Positions 7,704 through 16,366 of a DNA stretch of 64,000 bases are shown here, piece by piece. Within the stretch, counting starts at the first letter, position 1; every line of letters begins with the position of its first letter. The stretch is from Paenibacillus herberti (GTDB lineage: Bacteria; Bacillota; Bacilli; Paenibacillales; Paenibacillaceae), in NCBI RefSeq assembly GCF_002233675.1, contig NZ_NMUQ01000001.1, positions 1,439,212 to 1,503,211 of the forward strand, written 5' to 3'. A program made the translations under genes and the position numbers. Under the pieces are notes generated by a model. It saw nothing but the letters and a program-made list of their open reading frames with translations, did not search any database and had not been told where the DNA came from.

Positions 7704-10655
7704 ATGAGACAGCGCGTAGTAGGCAAGCAAAGTAAAACCTTTTTACTCGTAATGGCTGGAGTTTTAGCTTTGGGATCGACTCCATGGGTTAACCTGCCTG
7801 AAGCCCATGCTGCAGAAGATCTAACGCTTACTGTAAATACGAATGTAGACAAGGGTGAGGTCGGCACTATTTTTGGATCCAACCACCGCTATATCTATGG
7901 AGGATTCGGCTCCTGGAATTCGGCAACCAACTCGCTAGACAGCAAGCTTATTGATGAAGTGAAAAATAACGGGATCAACATGCTCCGCTTTCCGGGCGGT
8001 ACGGTAGCCAATAAGTACAAGTGGCAGCGCGGCATCGGACCGCACGCGGAGCGCAAGCAGAACGTCCATGGCAAAACGGGCGAGCCTACTTCCAATGATT
8101 TTGGCCCTGACGAATACGGTCAAATGATTAAACGTACCGGAGCGGTGGGAAATGTGGTCATTGACGCCTCTGGATGGTCTGGTGGTCAATGCCTGGGGAA
8201 AATAAATCCGAATGGTTCTTCGGAGTGGAGTAATTTGCAATGGTCATCCAGCAGTTGCTTATCCGGCGCGCAGGAAGCGGCAGCATTCGTTGCGTACATG
8301 AATGGGCGGCCGCAAGATAGCAATGTAGTAATCGGAGGCATCAACTGGGCTGAGCTTCGAGTCAATAACGGACATGCAGAGCCTTACAATGTCAAGTATT
8401 GGGAAGTCGGCAATGAAATGGATCTAGGCGGGGGGCAGGAGGAATGGTTGGGCTCATCCAACGCCGAACATAAATATCTCTGGGGAGATGATCCCGCTCC
8501 GGTATCTGGAACGGTCTACCATTCTTCATACAACAGGCAGCCTGCGGTTGGATTTAATGATTTCCGGCCAAGAGCGGGGACAAGCACTGCGAATTTGGAA
8601 TACCAAGTAAAAGGAACGCCTGCGGAAATTAAAGTAAATGGTCAGACGTGGACGCAGGTGGCTACCTTTAATTCCTCGGGACCTACTGCTCAGCATTATG
8701 GAAATGGCGTGATGGATGCCGCTGCGGGCACTTTCAAAATTACATTCGGCAACAATATAAATGGTTTGACTCCTGTTCCTGGAGATGAGATTTCGATCAC
8801 ATACAGTGATCCGCAGTTTCAACCCGACCTTTACGTGGCAAAAACAAGCGAATATTATGCAAGATATGCGCCGATGAGCTCGGCTGCGGGTGCGTACAAG
8901 GTGGAAGTTGGGACTGAAACATGGACACAAGTCGCGACCTTAGCGAATTCTCTCTCAACCGACAAGCACTACATGATTGATTTTAATACTGGAAAAATCA
9001 CCTTCGGGGATAACGTGAAGGGTAAACGTCCGGACAATAACGTTTATGTTACCTATTCAACCGTGAACCATGACGGTTTCGTGGATTATTTTCAGGCGAT
9101 GAAAGCTGTTGATCCGTCGATTAAAGTGTTCATCGTTTTCGGAGGCGTTACTGCTGAATTGGTAGCTGAAAATTCCCAGAATTATTTTGACGGTATCGTT
9201 ATTCATCCCTATGGACAAGGGATATCGTTGCCTAATGTGCCGAGAGGGGAAGAGTACGCCAAAGCATTCCACGATGCAGTGATGGGAAAGCCTGGTTCAA
9301 TGGAGCATTATTTTACCGGGCCGAATAATTCATTTAATAATCTGCTTGGCCCAAATCACGGCAAACAAATTATGGTGTCCGAGTATGGGATAGCTGGATG
9401 GGTTCCACTCCCGAATGCGACGGATGGTTTCTCTCATTATTTGCGATCGCTTGATCAAGGTCTGTATGTCGGCAAACAGCTGCTCAGCTTTATGAAACTT
9501 AATGTCACGTTAGCGAACAAACATACGTTGGTCGACTTTGATCCCGCTTCGGCGCCGCCAGGATCTACTTCGGTAAGCGCTGCGGATAACGCGATGTTTA
9601 ATCCAAAAGAAGATCAGTTTATCCCGACTGCCACAGCGCTGACGATTCAATTGTTCTCCAACATGACTGGCACAAGAAAAGTTGAAACGGTACGTTCTAA
9701 CCTTACTCAAAGCTATTTTACCGCCGGAGCAACGAAGGATGATGCCGGCAATGTGTATGTAACCGTAGTGAATGATAGCCGTGAAAATAGTGTTCAAACT
9801 GCAATCAATCTTAATGGATTTACTGGAAACAGCTCAGCTGAAGTGTGGACTCTAAATTCCACTAATCCAGACAATCCGATGGCTTTCCTGGATTATAATG
9901 AGTACGACCAACAACCAATTAACCGAGTGGCCATCAATAAACAAATGGATGTAAGTGTTGGAGCGAACTCATTCACATACACGTTCCCGGCGCATTCCAT
10001 TACGGCCATTAAGCTTAAACCTGCACCTGTTGTACCTGCTGATCCAAGCTTAAAAGGGCATTGGAAGTTTGATGAGACAGGTGGAACGGCCGCTGTAGAT
10101 GCTTCCGGCAATAGCTTCACAGGAACATTGATGAATGGTTCTGCATGGACAACCGCTGGAAAAACACAAGGCGCCATTCAACTGGATGGAGTAGACGACT
10201 ATGTTCAATTGCCGAACGTCGTCAATCCCGGAACAACTTCATTTACAGCTGCAGCATGGGTGAAGCTGGAGACAACATTAGGACAGACACAAACGATTTT
10301 GCAGCAAGAAGGAACCAATGGAAGAGGCTGGTTATTCCGAAGAGCAGATGGGAAGCTTGCCAGCTTCCTCGGTGGAACTGTGACTGTATCGACAGGTACA
10401 ATTCCGGCAGACTCCAGCTGGCACCATGCAGCCCTTGCTTATGACGCAGGAATATTAAAGCTCTATCTGGATGGTCAATTAGTGGCTACTGCTTCACGTA
10501 CAGCGGTTTCCTCCACCGACGCCATGCGTGTAGGACGCCATAAAACGCCTGACTCTAACAATGAAGAGTGGGATGGTTCTATTGACAATTTTAGAATCTA
10601 TAACCGCGCTTTGAGCGGCACGGAGGTTAATGATTTGTTCGTGGCGGGTAATTAA
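7704..10655 (+). CDS. Secreted GH51-like glycosidase (alpha-L-arabinofuranosidase type) with LamG domain
   Basis: 983 aa with a Sec signal peptide (basic start, hydrophobic core, probable cleavage after AHA near residue 37). The catalytic part has INMLRFPGGT (residues 91-100) and WEVGNEMD with the likely acid/base Glu at 238, the pattern of clan GH-A arabinofuranosidases. The likely nucleophile is Glu560 in MVSEYG. Between them lie two copies of a small beta-rich insert (each with TWTQVATFN/LAN and FKITFGNN / GKITFGDN). A beta-sandwich follows, then a LamG/concanavalin-like domain (SLKGHWKFDETGG, near residue 780, to the end). Start ATG 7704 has AGGAGG at 7692. Probably removes arabinose or a similar sugar from plant polysaccharide outside the cell. 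The exact GH family is uncertain. Confidence 0.75.
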   Translation: MRQRVVGKQSKTFLLVMAGVLALGSTPWVNLPEAHAAEDLTLTVNTNVDKGEVGTIFGSNHRYIYGGFGSWNSATNSLDSKLIDEVKNNGINMLRFPGGTVANKYKWQRGIGPHAERKQNVHGKTGEPTSNDFGPDEYGQMIKRTGAVGNVVIDASGWSGGQCLGKINPNGSSEWSNLQWSSSSCLSGAQEAAAFVAYMNGRPQDSNVVIGGINWAELRVNNGHAEPYNVKYWEVGNEMDLGGGQEEWLGSSNAEHKYLWGDDPAPVSGTVYHSSYNRQPAVGFNDFRPRAGTSTANLEYQVKGTPAEIKVNGQTWTQVATFNSSGPTAQHYGNGVMDAAAGTFKITFGNNINGLTPVPGDEISITYSDPQFQPDLYVAKTSEYYARYAPMSSAAGAYKVEVGTETWTQVATLANSLSTDKHYMIDFNTGKITFGDNVKGKRPDNNVYVTYSTVNHDGFVDYFQAMKAVDPSIKVFIVFGGVTAELVAENSQNYFDGIVIHPYGQGISLPNVPRGEEYAKAFHDAVMGKPGSMEHYFTGPNNSFNNLLGPNHGKQIMVSEYGIAGWVPLPNATDGFSHYLRSLDQGLYVGKQLLSFMKLNVTLANKHTLVDFDPASAPPGSTSVSAADNAMFNPKEDQFIPTATALTIQLFSNMTGTRKVETVRSNLTQSYFTAGATKDDAGNVYVTVVNDSRENSVQTAINLNGFTGNSSAEVWTLNSTNPDNPMAFLDYNEYDQQPINRVAINKQMDVSVGANSFTYTFPAHSITAIKLKPAPVVPADPSLKGHWKFDETGGTAAVDASGNSFTGTLMNGSAWTTAGKTQGAIQLDGVDDYVQLPNVVNPGTTSFTAAAWVKLETTLGQTQTILQQEGTNGRGWLFRRADGKLASFLGGTVTVSTGTIPADSSWHHAALAYDAGILKLYLDGQLVATASRTAVSSTDAMRVGRHKTPDSNNEEWDGSIDNFRIYNRALSGTEVNDLFVAGN

Positions 10656-10715
10656 CACCCTGTAAATTCAGATGAAGGAATCTATCCAGAGTTCTGTTGT
10701 CATCTACAGCTTTAG

Positions 10716-10750
10716 GTGAGTCGAGAAATCGACTCCCTTTTTTGTTTTTC
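10716..10750 (+). terminator. Rho-independent terminator
   Basis: GAGTCGA-GAAA-TCGACTC (10718-10735) followed by CCC and a T-rich tail, after the GH51-like gene. Confidence 0.85.
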
Positions 10751-10771
10751 TTTACATTATCTTCATCGGAG
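10750..10771 (+). promoter_or_regulatory. Candidate response-regulator site, two 11-bp repeats
   Basis: CTTTACATTAT and CTTCATCGGAG stand head to tail 11 bp apart, upstream of the response-regulator start at 10833. They resemble the four-unit repeat before the amidase gene at 13439-13482, which suggests autoregulation by the same regulator. Confidence 0.4.
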
Positions 10772-10832
10772 TGTGATAGGTTAAAATAAATTTGTATACA
10801 AAGTGTCCGTTTACATGGGAGGGACAATAGAA

Positions 10833-11534
10833 GTGGCAAAAACGATATTAATCGTAGAGGACGAACAGATTTTACGGGAAATTATAAAAGATTATTTGAT
10901 GAATGAAAACTATAATGTGCTGGAGGCTGCGGACGGAAATGCAGCTTTATCCTTATTTGAAGCCAATGAGGTGCATTTAATTATTCTTGATATTATGCTG
11001 CCAGGGATGGATGGCTGGTCTGTTTGCAGACGGATAAGAAAAAGCTCCAATGTTCCTATCATCATGTTGACGGCAAGAGTAGACGAAGATGATACTTTGC
11101 TCGGATTCGAATTAGGTGCGGATGATTATGTCACGAAACCATATAGCCCGCCTGTTTTATTAGCTAGAACGAAGCGTCTTTTGGATAGCAGGTACCCCAT
11201 TGAACGATCGGCGGACACTGCGGGATCAAGTACAGATAAACAATTACTGGCCAGCGGTTTACGTATGCATTTGCCTTCTCGAACCTTGACGGTAGATGAA
11301 GTGGAGGTATACCTGACTTATACGGAGTTTCAAATTCTAGCGTATTTAATGCAAAATAAAGGAATTGTCATTACGAGGGAGCAGCTTATTACAAAAATAT
11401 GGGGATACGAATACGAAGGTGATGATCGTACCGTAAATACGCATATCCGCAATATAAGAAACAAGCTTGGCGATAAATCCAAAGTGATTACAACTATTGT
11501 AAGAACCGGATATAAGTTCAACGGTGATTTATGA
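10833..11534 (+). CDS. OmpR-family response regulator
   Basis: 233 aa. Receiver domain with acidic pair (VEDEQ), phosphorylation Asp in LIILDIMLPGMDGW, conserved Thr in IIMLTAR and Lys in DYVTKPYSP. A winged-helix trans_reg_C domain follows (YTEFQILAYLMQNKGIVITREQLITKIWGYE ... DRTVNTHIRNIRNKLGD). GTG at 10833 (MAKTILIVEDE) is the start because GGGAGGG lies 8 nt upstream; an ATG further up would add a non-homologous tail. The stop overlaps the start of the kinase gene (ATGA). Cytoplasmic DNA-binding regulator whose likely targets carry an 11-bp direct repeat, including its own gene and the amidase gene downstream. Confidence 0.93.
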   Translation: MAKTILIVEDEQILREIIKDYLMNENYNVLEAADGNAALSLFEANEVHLIILDIMLPGMDGWSVCRRIRKSSNVPIIMLTARVDEDDTLLGFELGADDYVTKPYSPPVLLARTKRLLDSRYPIERSADTAGSSTDKQLLASGLRMHLPSRTLTVDEVEVYLTYTEFQILAYLMQNKGIVITREQLITKIWGYEYEGDDRTVNTHIRNIRNKLGDKSKVITTIVRTGYKFNGDL

Positions 11535-13366
11535 GAAGAAGCATTGTCCTTAAATTATTTACATTAACCACTTTGTTATGCTTATTCATCTTAGCCGCAG
11601 TTTATTTGGGGCAAACAATCTTCTTCAAACAATATTATGCAAATCGGAAAGTAGCCGATATACAAGCTAATATTCAAACCTTTAAATCGGATTTGTTAAA
11701 TAGCGATGGAAGTGTTTTAGCCCTTCAGAAGCTGGAACAAGATTTCTATCGCGAAAATAACACGTGGATTACCACTTTAGACAGCTATGGCAACCTAAAA
11801 AATGCAAATGATTTTTATTTGGAAATCAAAACAGCTACGAATAAAAACGAACCTGATTCGTCAAATAAGATCGTATCCGTACCTCTGTATCATTTGATGA
11901 GCATTGATGAGGTATTAGATACGAATCAAAATCAGTTGTCTGAACTGTTAAAGCCCGGAACAGCTGTTGATCTTTCTATGTACGTAAAGGACTCTGCATT
12001 AATACCTTATGAACTGGCTGTAGAAAACAGCCAAGATAATTGGAGAAATGAGATTATAGCTAAAAAGTTATATGAGCTCCAATTACAAATCAAAAAATCA
12101 GAAAAAAAAGAGGTTGCTCAAAGTCCTGAGGTAGAATATACCCCAATTCCTGGTTTAATGATGAGCGGAACGATTACAAAGGTCCTTTTACCCAAAGGGA
12201 ATGAGTCTTCTAGCTTCATCTATACGAATCGCTTGTTTATGGAAAGAATGAAGCAGTTTCAAGCCAACTTATTATTTGACGAAGCTTCTCAACAACAGCA
12301 AATCCTTGATTTTACGCAAAATGACGTTAAATATAAGCTATTCATTGACCCTATAAAAGATCATACGGGCCAACCGAGCTACATTTTCTCCATGGCGTCG
12401 CTGCAACCCGTTGATGAAGCCGTACAAATGCTCGAAGATTATTATGTGTATATGATTGCACTTGTGCTGCTTCTTATTGTGTTTGTTTCTTTATACTATT
12501 CAAGAAAAATTGCCAGACCTTTGTTGCAAATTAATGAGACGACTAAACGGATCGCAAATTTGGATTTTTCGAAAAAAATTGAAATCAAATCAAGTGATGA
12601 GATCGGAGATTTATCTAGAAGCATCAACTCTTTATCGAATACGCTTCATTCGTATATTGAGCAGCTGCAGCAGGATATTGAGAAAGAAAAACAATTGGAA
12701 AGCACGAGAAAAGAGTTTATTTCAGGCGTGTCCCATGAGCTGAAGACACCGCTTAGCATAATGAAAAGCTGCATTTCTATATTGAAGGATGATGTTGCAA
12801 CCCATAAAAGAGAGCATTATTTTGAAGCCATGGAAAAGGAAGTAGACCGGATGGATAGGCTTATTGTCGATATGCTTGAGCTAGCCAAATTTGAATCAGG
12901 CACCTACAAAATGCTGATGGAGCCGTTTTGCATCGACAAAAGCATTGAAACGATTTGTGATCAGCTCATGGATCAAATTGCGCTTAAGCAACTTCATCTG
13001 CATACCGACTTAATATCCGCAGAAGTAATGGCTAATCAGAATCGGATCGAGCAGGTTATCACGAATTTCTTAACCAATGCGATACGGTATACACCTGATA
13101 ATGAGCACATCTATATTGTCGTTCGCGAGGAGCAAGAGTTGATTAAGGTTAGTTTTGAAAATAAAGGTGCGCAAATACCTGCCCAACAGCTGGATAAAAT
13201 ATGGGATCGATTTTATCGTGGAGATGTTGCACGACATCGAGCATCAGGCGGCACCGGCCTCGGACTTGCGATCTCCAAAAACATTTTGGAGCTCCATGGT
13301 GTATCCTACGGTTCTGTGAATACGCTTGACGGCGTGATGTTTTACTTTTATTTGAAAAAAGCATAG
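11531..13366 (+). CDS. HAMP sensor histidine kinase
   Basis: 611 aa. One transmembrane helix near residues 8-28, a large extracytoplasmic region of about 275 residues, a second helix near 303-323 (YMIALVLLLIVFVSLYY), a HAMP domain, and HisKA with the phosphorylated His in FISGVSHELKTPLSIM. The catalytic domain has N-box ITNFLTNAIRYTP, G1 IWDRFYRG and G2 GGTGLGLAISK. Translationally coupled to its response regulator. The sensor region matches no domain I recognise by eye, so the signal is unknown; the neighbouring wall amidase and position suggest cell-envelope sensing. Confidence 0.92.
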   Translation: MRRSIVLKLFTLTTLLCLFILAAVYLGQTIFFKQYYANRKVADIQANIQTFKSDLLNSDGSVLALQKLEQDFYRENNTWITTLDSYGNLKNANDFYLEIKTATNKNEPDSSNKIVSVPLYHLMSIDEVLDTNQNQLSELLKPGTAVDLSMYVKDSALIPYELAVENSQDNWRNEIIAKKLYELQLQIKKSEKKEVAQSPEVEYTPIPGLMMSGTITKVLLPKGNESSSFIYTNRLFMERMKQFQANLLFDEASQQQQILDFTQNDVKYKLFIDPIKDHTGQPSYIFSMASLQPVDEAVQMLEDYYVYMIALVLLLIVFVSLYYSRKIARPLLQINETTKRIANLDFSKKIEIKSSDEIGDLSRSINSLSNTLHSYIEQLQQDIEKEKQLESTRKEFISGVSHELKTPLSIMKSCISILKDDVATHKREHYFEAMEKEVDRMDRLIVDMLELAKFESGTYKMLMEPFCIDKSIETICDQLMDQIALKQLHLHTDLISAEVMANQNRIEQVITNFLTNAIRYTPDNEHIYIVVREEQELIKVSFENKGAQIPAQQLDKIWDRFYRGDVARHRASGGTGLGLAISKNILELHGVSYGSVNTLDGVMFYFYLKKA

Positions 13367-13378
13367 TTGTATAGGACT

Positions 13379-13431
13379 TAAAAAAACACTTGTATGACGT
13401 GAGCTAACAACGTCATACAAGTGTTTTTTTG
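13379..13431 (+). terminator. Rho-independent terminator of two-component operon
   Basis: AAAAACACTTGTATGACGT pairs with ACGTCATACAAGTGTTTTT around a short loop and ends in a T-run, immediately after the kinase gene. Confidence 0.93.
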
Positions 13432-13438
13432 TAACCAT

Positions 13439-13482
13439 CTTCATTTCATCTTCATTTCGGCTCCATTTTGTCTTTATCTCTC
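13439..13482 (+). promoter_or_regulatory. Four tandem 11-bp repeats before the amidase gene
   Basis: CTTCATTTCAT, CTTCATTTCGG, CTCCATTTTGT and CTTTATCTCTC follow one another with an exact 11-bp period, one helical turn, as bound by OmpR-type regulators. They lie between the two-component terminator and the amidase start at 13528. They are a likely target of the response regulator encoded just upstream. Confidence 0.5.
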
Positions 13483-13527
13483 GCGAGTACACTTTTAACT
13501 ACAAGAGATAAGTGAGGAGACAAACCT

Positions 13528-14256
13528 ATGAAAATGAAAACAATGATGAGAAAAACGATCTTTATTTTCTTAATTGCAATTGCAGCATTATTTTTCTACA
13601 AAGTACTGTTCAAAGTAGAAGTGACTGCCACTGAAATAACCACTGAATTAATAAGTAAGGAAGCTGCTATTAATGTTAATAACCCCTCTTCTTCCTCTAC
13701 TGAAAAGGTATTAGAAGGGAAAAAGATCGTTCTTGATGCTGGTCACGGCGGACGTGATGTCGGTGCAACAGGCCAATCTGGACTGGAAGAAAAAGAAATA
13801 ACGCTCCATACCATTCAAAACATTAAAAAGCTTCTGTTAGAGAAGACAGGAGCAGAGGTGATCTTAACCCGTGACGAGGATGAATCACTGTCACTTGCAG
13901 AACGAGCGAAAATATCTAACGATCATAACGCCGATCTATTTATAAGTATTCATTACGATGCTTTTGAATCGAGTGACGTATCAGGGATAACAACTTATTA
14001 CGGTGATGATAAGCATCAGCAATTAGCAAACCTTATTCATGAAAAAATATTTGAGCAAGACATGGAAGTAAGAGATCGAGGTGTCACTACTGGCGATTAT
14101 CATGTTTTACGAGAGAATGAAAGCCCTTCGATCCTGTTGGAGTTAGGTTTTATTTCAAATAAAGAGGATGAACAGCGTATGCAATCATTAGAGTTCCAAA
14201 CCAATACAGCGAACTTGATCGCAGAGGGTATTGTTGAATATTTATCCCAGTATTAG
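13528..14256 (+). CDS. N-acetylmuramoyl-L-alanine amidase (Amidase_3), membrane anchored
   Basis: 242 aa. An N-terminal hydrophobic helix (residues 10-24) serves as anchor or uncleaved signal, then a ~40-residue Ser/Thr/Asn linker, then an Amidase_3 domain from KIVLDAGHGG to the end. Zinc ligands are His in AGHGG, Glu in LEEKE and His in SIHYDAF; the catalytic Glu is in LLELGF. The family cuts the bond between N-acetylmuramic acid and L-alanine in peptidoglycan; CwlD of Bacillus has the same size and layout. ATG 13528 is preceded by GTGAGGAGA. The tandem 11-bp repeats upstream point to control by the adjacent two-component system, suggesting a role in wall remodelling under stress rather than in spore cortex. 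Confidence 0.88.
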   Translation: MKMKTMMRKTIFIFLIAIAALFFYKVLFKVEVTATEITTELISKEAAINVNNPSSSSTEKVLEGKKIVLDAGHGGRDVGATGQSGLEEKEITLHTIQNIKKLLLEKTGAEVILTRDEDESLSLAERAKISNDHNADLFISIHYDAFESSDVSGITTYYGDDKHQQLANLIHEKIFEQDMEVRDRGVTTGDYHVLRENESPSILLELGFISNKEDEQRMQSLEFQTNTANLIAEGIVEYLSQY

Positions 14257-14333
14257 ATATTGACTTTGGTCTATTCGAAAGAAGTATAATTGTTTAGAAG
14301 TAAAGGAATAGACTAAGGAATCGAGGTGCCGTA

Positions 14334-15542
14334 GTGGCAAAAATATTAGCAGTCGGCGGATTTGGTGCTGGCCATGTAAACCCGATGCTCCCTATTGTCC
14401 GGCATTGGATGGAAAATGACGATGAGGTTCATTTCTTCTGCACAGAAGATATGCGACAGAAGGTCGAAGCTGCAGGTATTACTTTCAAAGCTTATCCAAG
14501 CTTTATTGATGGTCAAGCACAGGGAGAGATCAACTTTTTTCAGTTTGTGATCATCCTGCTCAAATCCGCTGATATTATCCTGCCAGTCGTTCTAGAAGAA
14601 GCCGCAAAACATAAGTATGATTTCGTCTTCCATGACTCGTTATTCGGGTGGGGCAAGCTGATTTCTCATATCCTAAAAATTCCTCACATCGCTTCTCATG
14701 CCTCGTTTGCCTCTTCTAGTGAAACTAAAAAAGCTCCTTCCGCAGAGCCTGGATTGGGCAAAGGAGGGGTCCTTCTGGAGGAGATCGGCCAACTGGCAGA
14801 GGCTCTTGGGCAGAAATACGGCGTTCCCGCTCCGACGATCCCCGAAGTTTTCTCACAATGGGGTGACTTAAACCTCGTGTATACGAGCCGCTATTTTCAG
14901 CCCCGTCCGGAGACATTGGATGACAGCTACGCTTTTGTCGGCCCAGTCATATCTACAAGGCAAGATCCGAACGACTTTCCCTTTTATCAACTGGATGATC
15001 GACCGCTTGTGTACATCTCCATGGGGACAGTTGTGTCTAAAGGCGAGGATTTCTTCCGATTATGTTTGGAAGCTTTCCCTGATCCCCGCTTTCAGGTCAT
15101 CGTCTCTGCCGGAAAAAAAGCCGACCTTAGCTTTGCTGACGAGGCACCAGATCATTTCATCTTCCGTTCCCATATCCCACAGTTGGACATTTTGAAACGG
15201 ACCTCTGTTTTTGTCACTCATGGCGGAATGAACAGCACGTCAGAGGCGCTGTATTTTAACATTCCGCTTGTGGTCATTCCCCATGGAGCCGATCAACCCC
15301 AGGTCGCCGCACGGGTCACTGGACTTGGTGCCGGTATCAAGCTGTCACCGCGCAATCTTACCGCCGAGAGCTTACGCTCTGCCGTAGATGAACTTATGGA
15401 GACGGCTGCATACAAAACGTCTGCCGAAACGATTGGACTCAGCTTACGCGAGGCGGGTGGAGTTCAGGCGGCTTTAGAGGAAGCTGATCGATTCAGGCGG
15501 CTGCACGGGATCCCTTCGGGCGAAGTGAAGCAGCGTACGTAG
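14334..15542 (+). CDS. MGT-family UDP-glycosyltransferase
   Basis: 402 aa, GT1/GT-B fold. The N-terminal acceptor half starts VAKILAVGGFGAGHVNPML with the usual His near residue 18. The C-terminal half carries the nucleotide-sugar signature FVTHGGMNSTSEALYFNIPLVVIPHGADQPQVA. This size and motif set fits macrolide glycosyltransferase-like enzymes (YjiC/YojK group in Bacillus), cytoplasmic enzymes that glucosylate small hydrophobic or phenolic compounds. Start is GTG 14334 with GAGGTG upstream. No biosynthetic cluster surrounds it, so detoxification by glycosylation is more likely than product tailoring. Confidence 0.88.
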   Translation: MAKILAVGGFGAGHVNPMLPIVRHWMENDDEVHFFCTEDMRQKVEAAGITFKAYPSFIDGQAQGEINFFQFVIILLKSADIILPVVLEEAAKHKYDFVFHDSLFGWGKLISHILKIPHIASHASFASSSETKKAPSAEPGLGKGGVLLEEIGQLAEALGQKYGVPAPTIPEVFSQWGDLNLVYTSRYFQPRPETLDDSYAFVGPVISTRQDPNDFPFYQLDDRPLVYISMGTVVSKGEDFFRLCLEAFPDPRFQVIVSAGKKADLSFADEAPDHFIFRSHIPQLDILKRTSVFVTHGGMNSTSEALYFNIPLVVIPHGADQPQVAARVTGLGAGIKLSPRNLTAESLRSAVDELMETAAYKTSAETIGLSLREAGGVQAALEEADRFRRLHGIPSGEVKQRT

Positions 15543-15577
15543 ACAATATATTCCATAAACAGGTAGGAGGTAGAGGG

Positions 15578-16207
15578 ATGACAGAATTTTGGGAATCAAG
15601 TTTTATCGATAATCAAATGATGTGGGGATTTGAAGCTTCACACTCAGCAATTTTGACTAAGGACTTTTTTCTCGAAAAGAAAGTTAACGATATATTGATA
15701 CCTGGTATTGGATATGGTAGGAACGCAAAGGTTTTTATTGAAAACGGAATAAATGTAACCGGTATTGAGATTTCAGAAACAGCAATTGATTTGGCAAGGC
15801 AAAACGAGCTTAATTGTACTATTTTCCATGGTTCAGTAACGGATATGCCCTTTGATAACAAGCTTTATGACGGTATATTTTGTTATGCGCTTATCCACTT
15901 GTTGAATGGTCTTGAGAGAGAAAAGCTTATTCAAGATTGCTTTAATCAGCTAAAGCCAAACGGATATATGATTTTTGTTACTATTTCAAAAGAAGCCCCC
16001 ATGTTTGGAAAGGGAACACAACTGGACAAAGACTATTTTGAGATCATGGAAGGGCTGAAAATGTTCTTTTATGATTCTGACTCGATCAAACAAGAGTTCG
16101 GAAAATATGGACTGATAGAAATTTCGGAAATCGTCGAGCCGCATAAAAATGCGGAAAATAAAACTCCATTTATATTTAACATGGTGAAGTGTAAAAAAGA
16201 ACTATAA
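15578..16207 (+). CDS. Class I SAM-dependent methyltransferase
   Basis: 209 aa. The SAM-binding motif I reads ILIPGIGYGRNAKVF, motif II VTGIEISETAIDLA, then VTDMPFDNKLYDGIFCYALIHLL, all typical of small-molecule methyltransferases of the UbiE/TehB/TPMT-like type. The N-terminus (MTEFWESSFIDNQMMWGFEAS) resembles TehB/TPMT-like members that place the substrate under an N-terminal lid. TAGGAGG lies ahead of ATG 15578. It follows the glycosyltransferase gene by 35 bp on the same strand and may be cotranscribed. Substrate unknown. Confidence 0.85.
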   Translation: MTEFWESSFIDNQMMWGFEASHSAILTKDFFLEKKVNDILIPGIGYGRNAKVFIENGINVTGIEISETAIDLARQNELNCTIFHGSVTDMPFDNKLYDGIFCYALIHLLNGLEREKLIQDCFNQLKPNGYMIFVTISKEAPMFGKGTQLDKDYFEIMEGLKMFFYDSDSIKQEFGKYGLIEISEIVEPHKNAENKTPFIFNMVKCKKEL

Positions 16208-16235
16208 GTAGCTAGTGTAAACGGAAATATGGAGT

Positions 16236-16275
16236 TACGGCCGCCCGGCAATGTTACCAGGCGGTCGTATTTTTA
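16236..16275 (+). terminator. Rho-independent terminator
   Basis: TACGGCCGCCCGG and CCAGGCGGTCGTA form a GC-rich stem with G-U pairs, followed by TTTTT. It ends the methyltransferase unit. Confidence 0.85.
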
Positions 16276-16366
16276 TGCTTACTGGCAACCCTGATATTTC
16301 TGTGCAAGAATTGCAAGGTTCCTTTTCCCACGATTACCTATACTTAAACTTGAAAGAAGGACCCTA

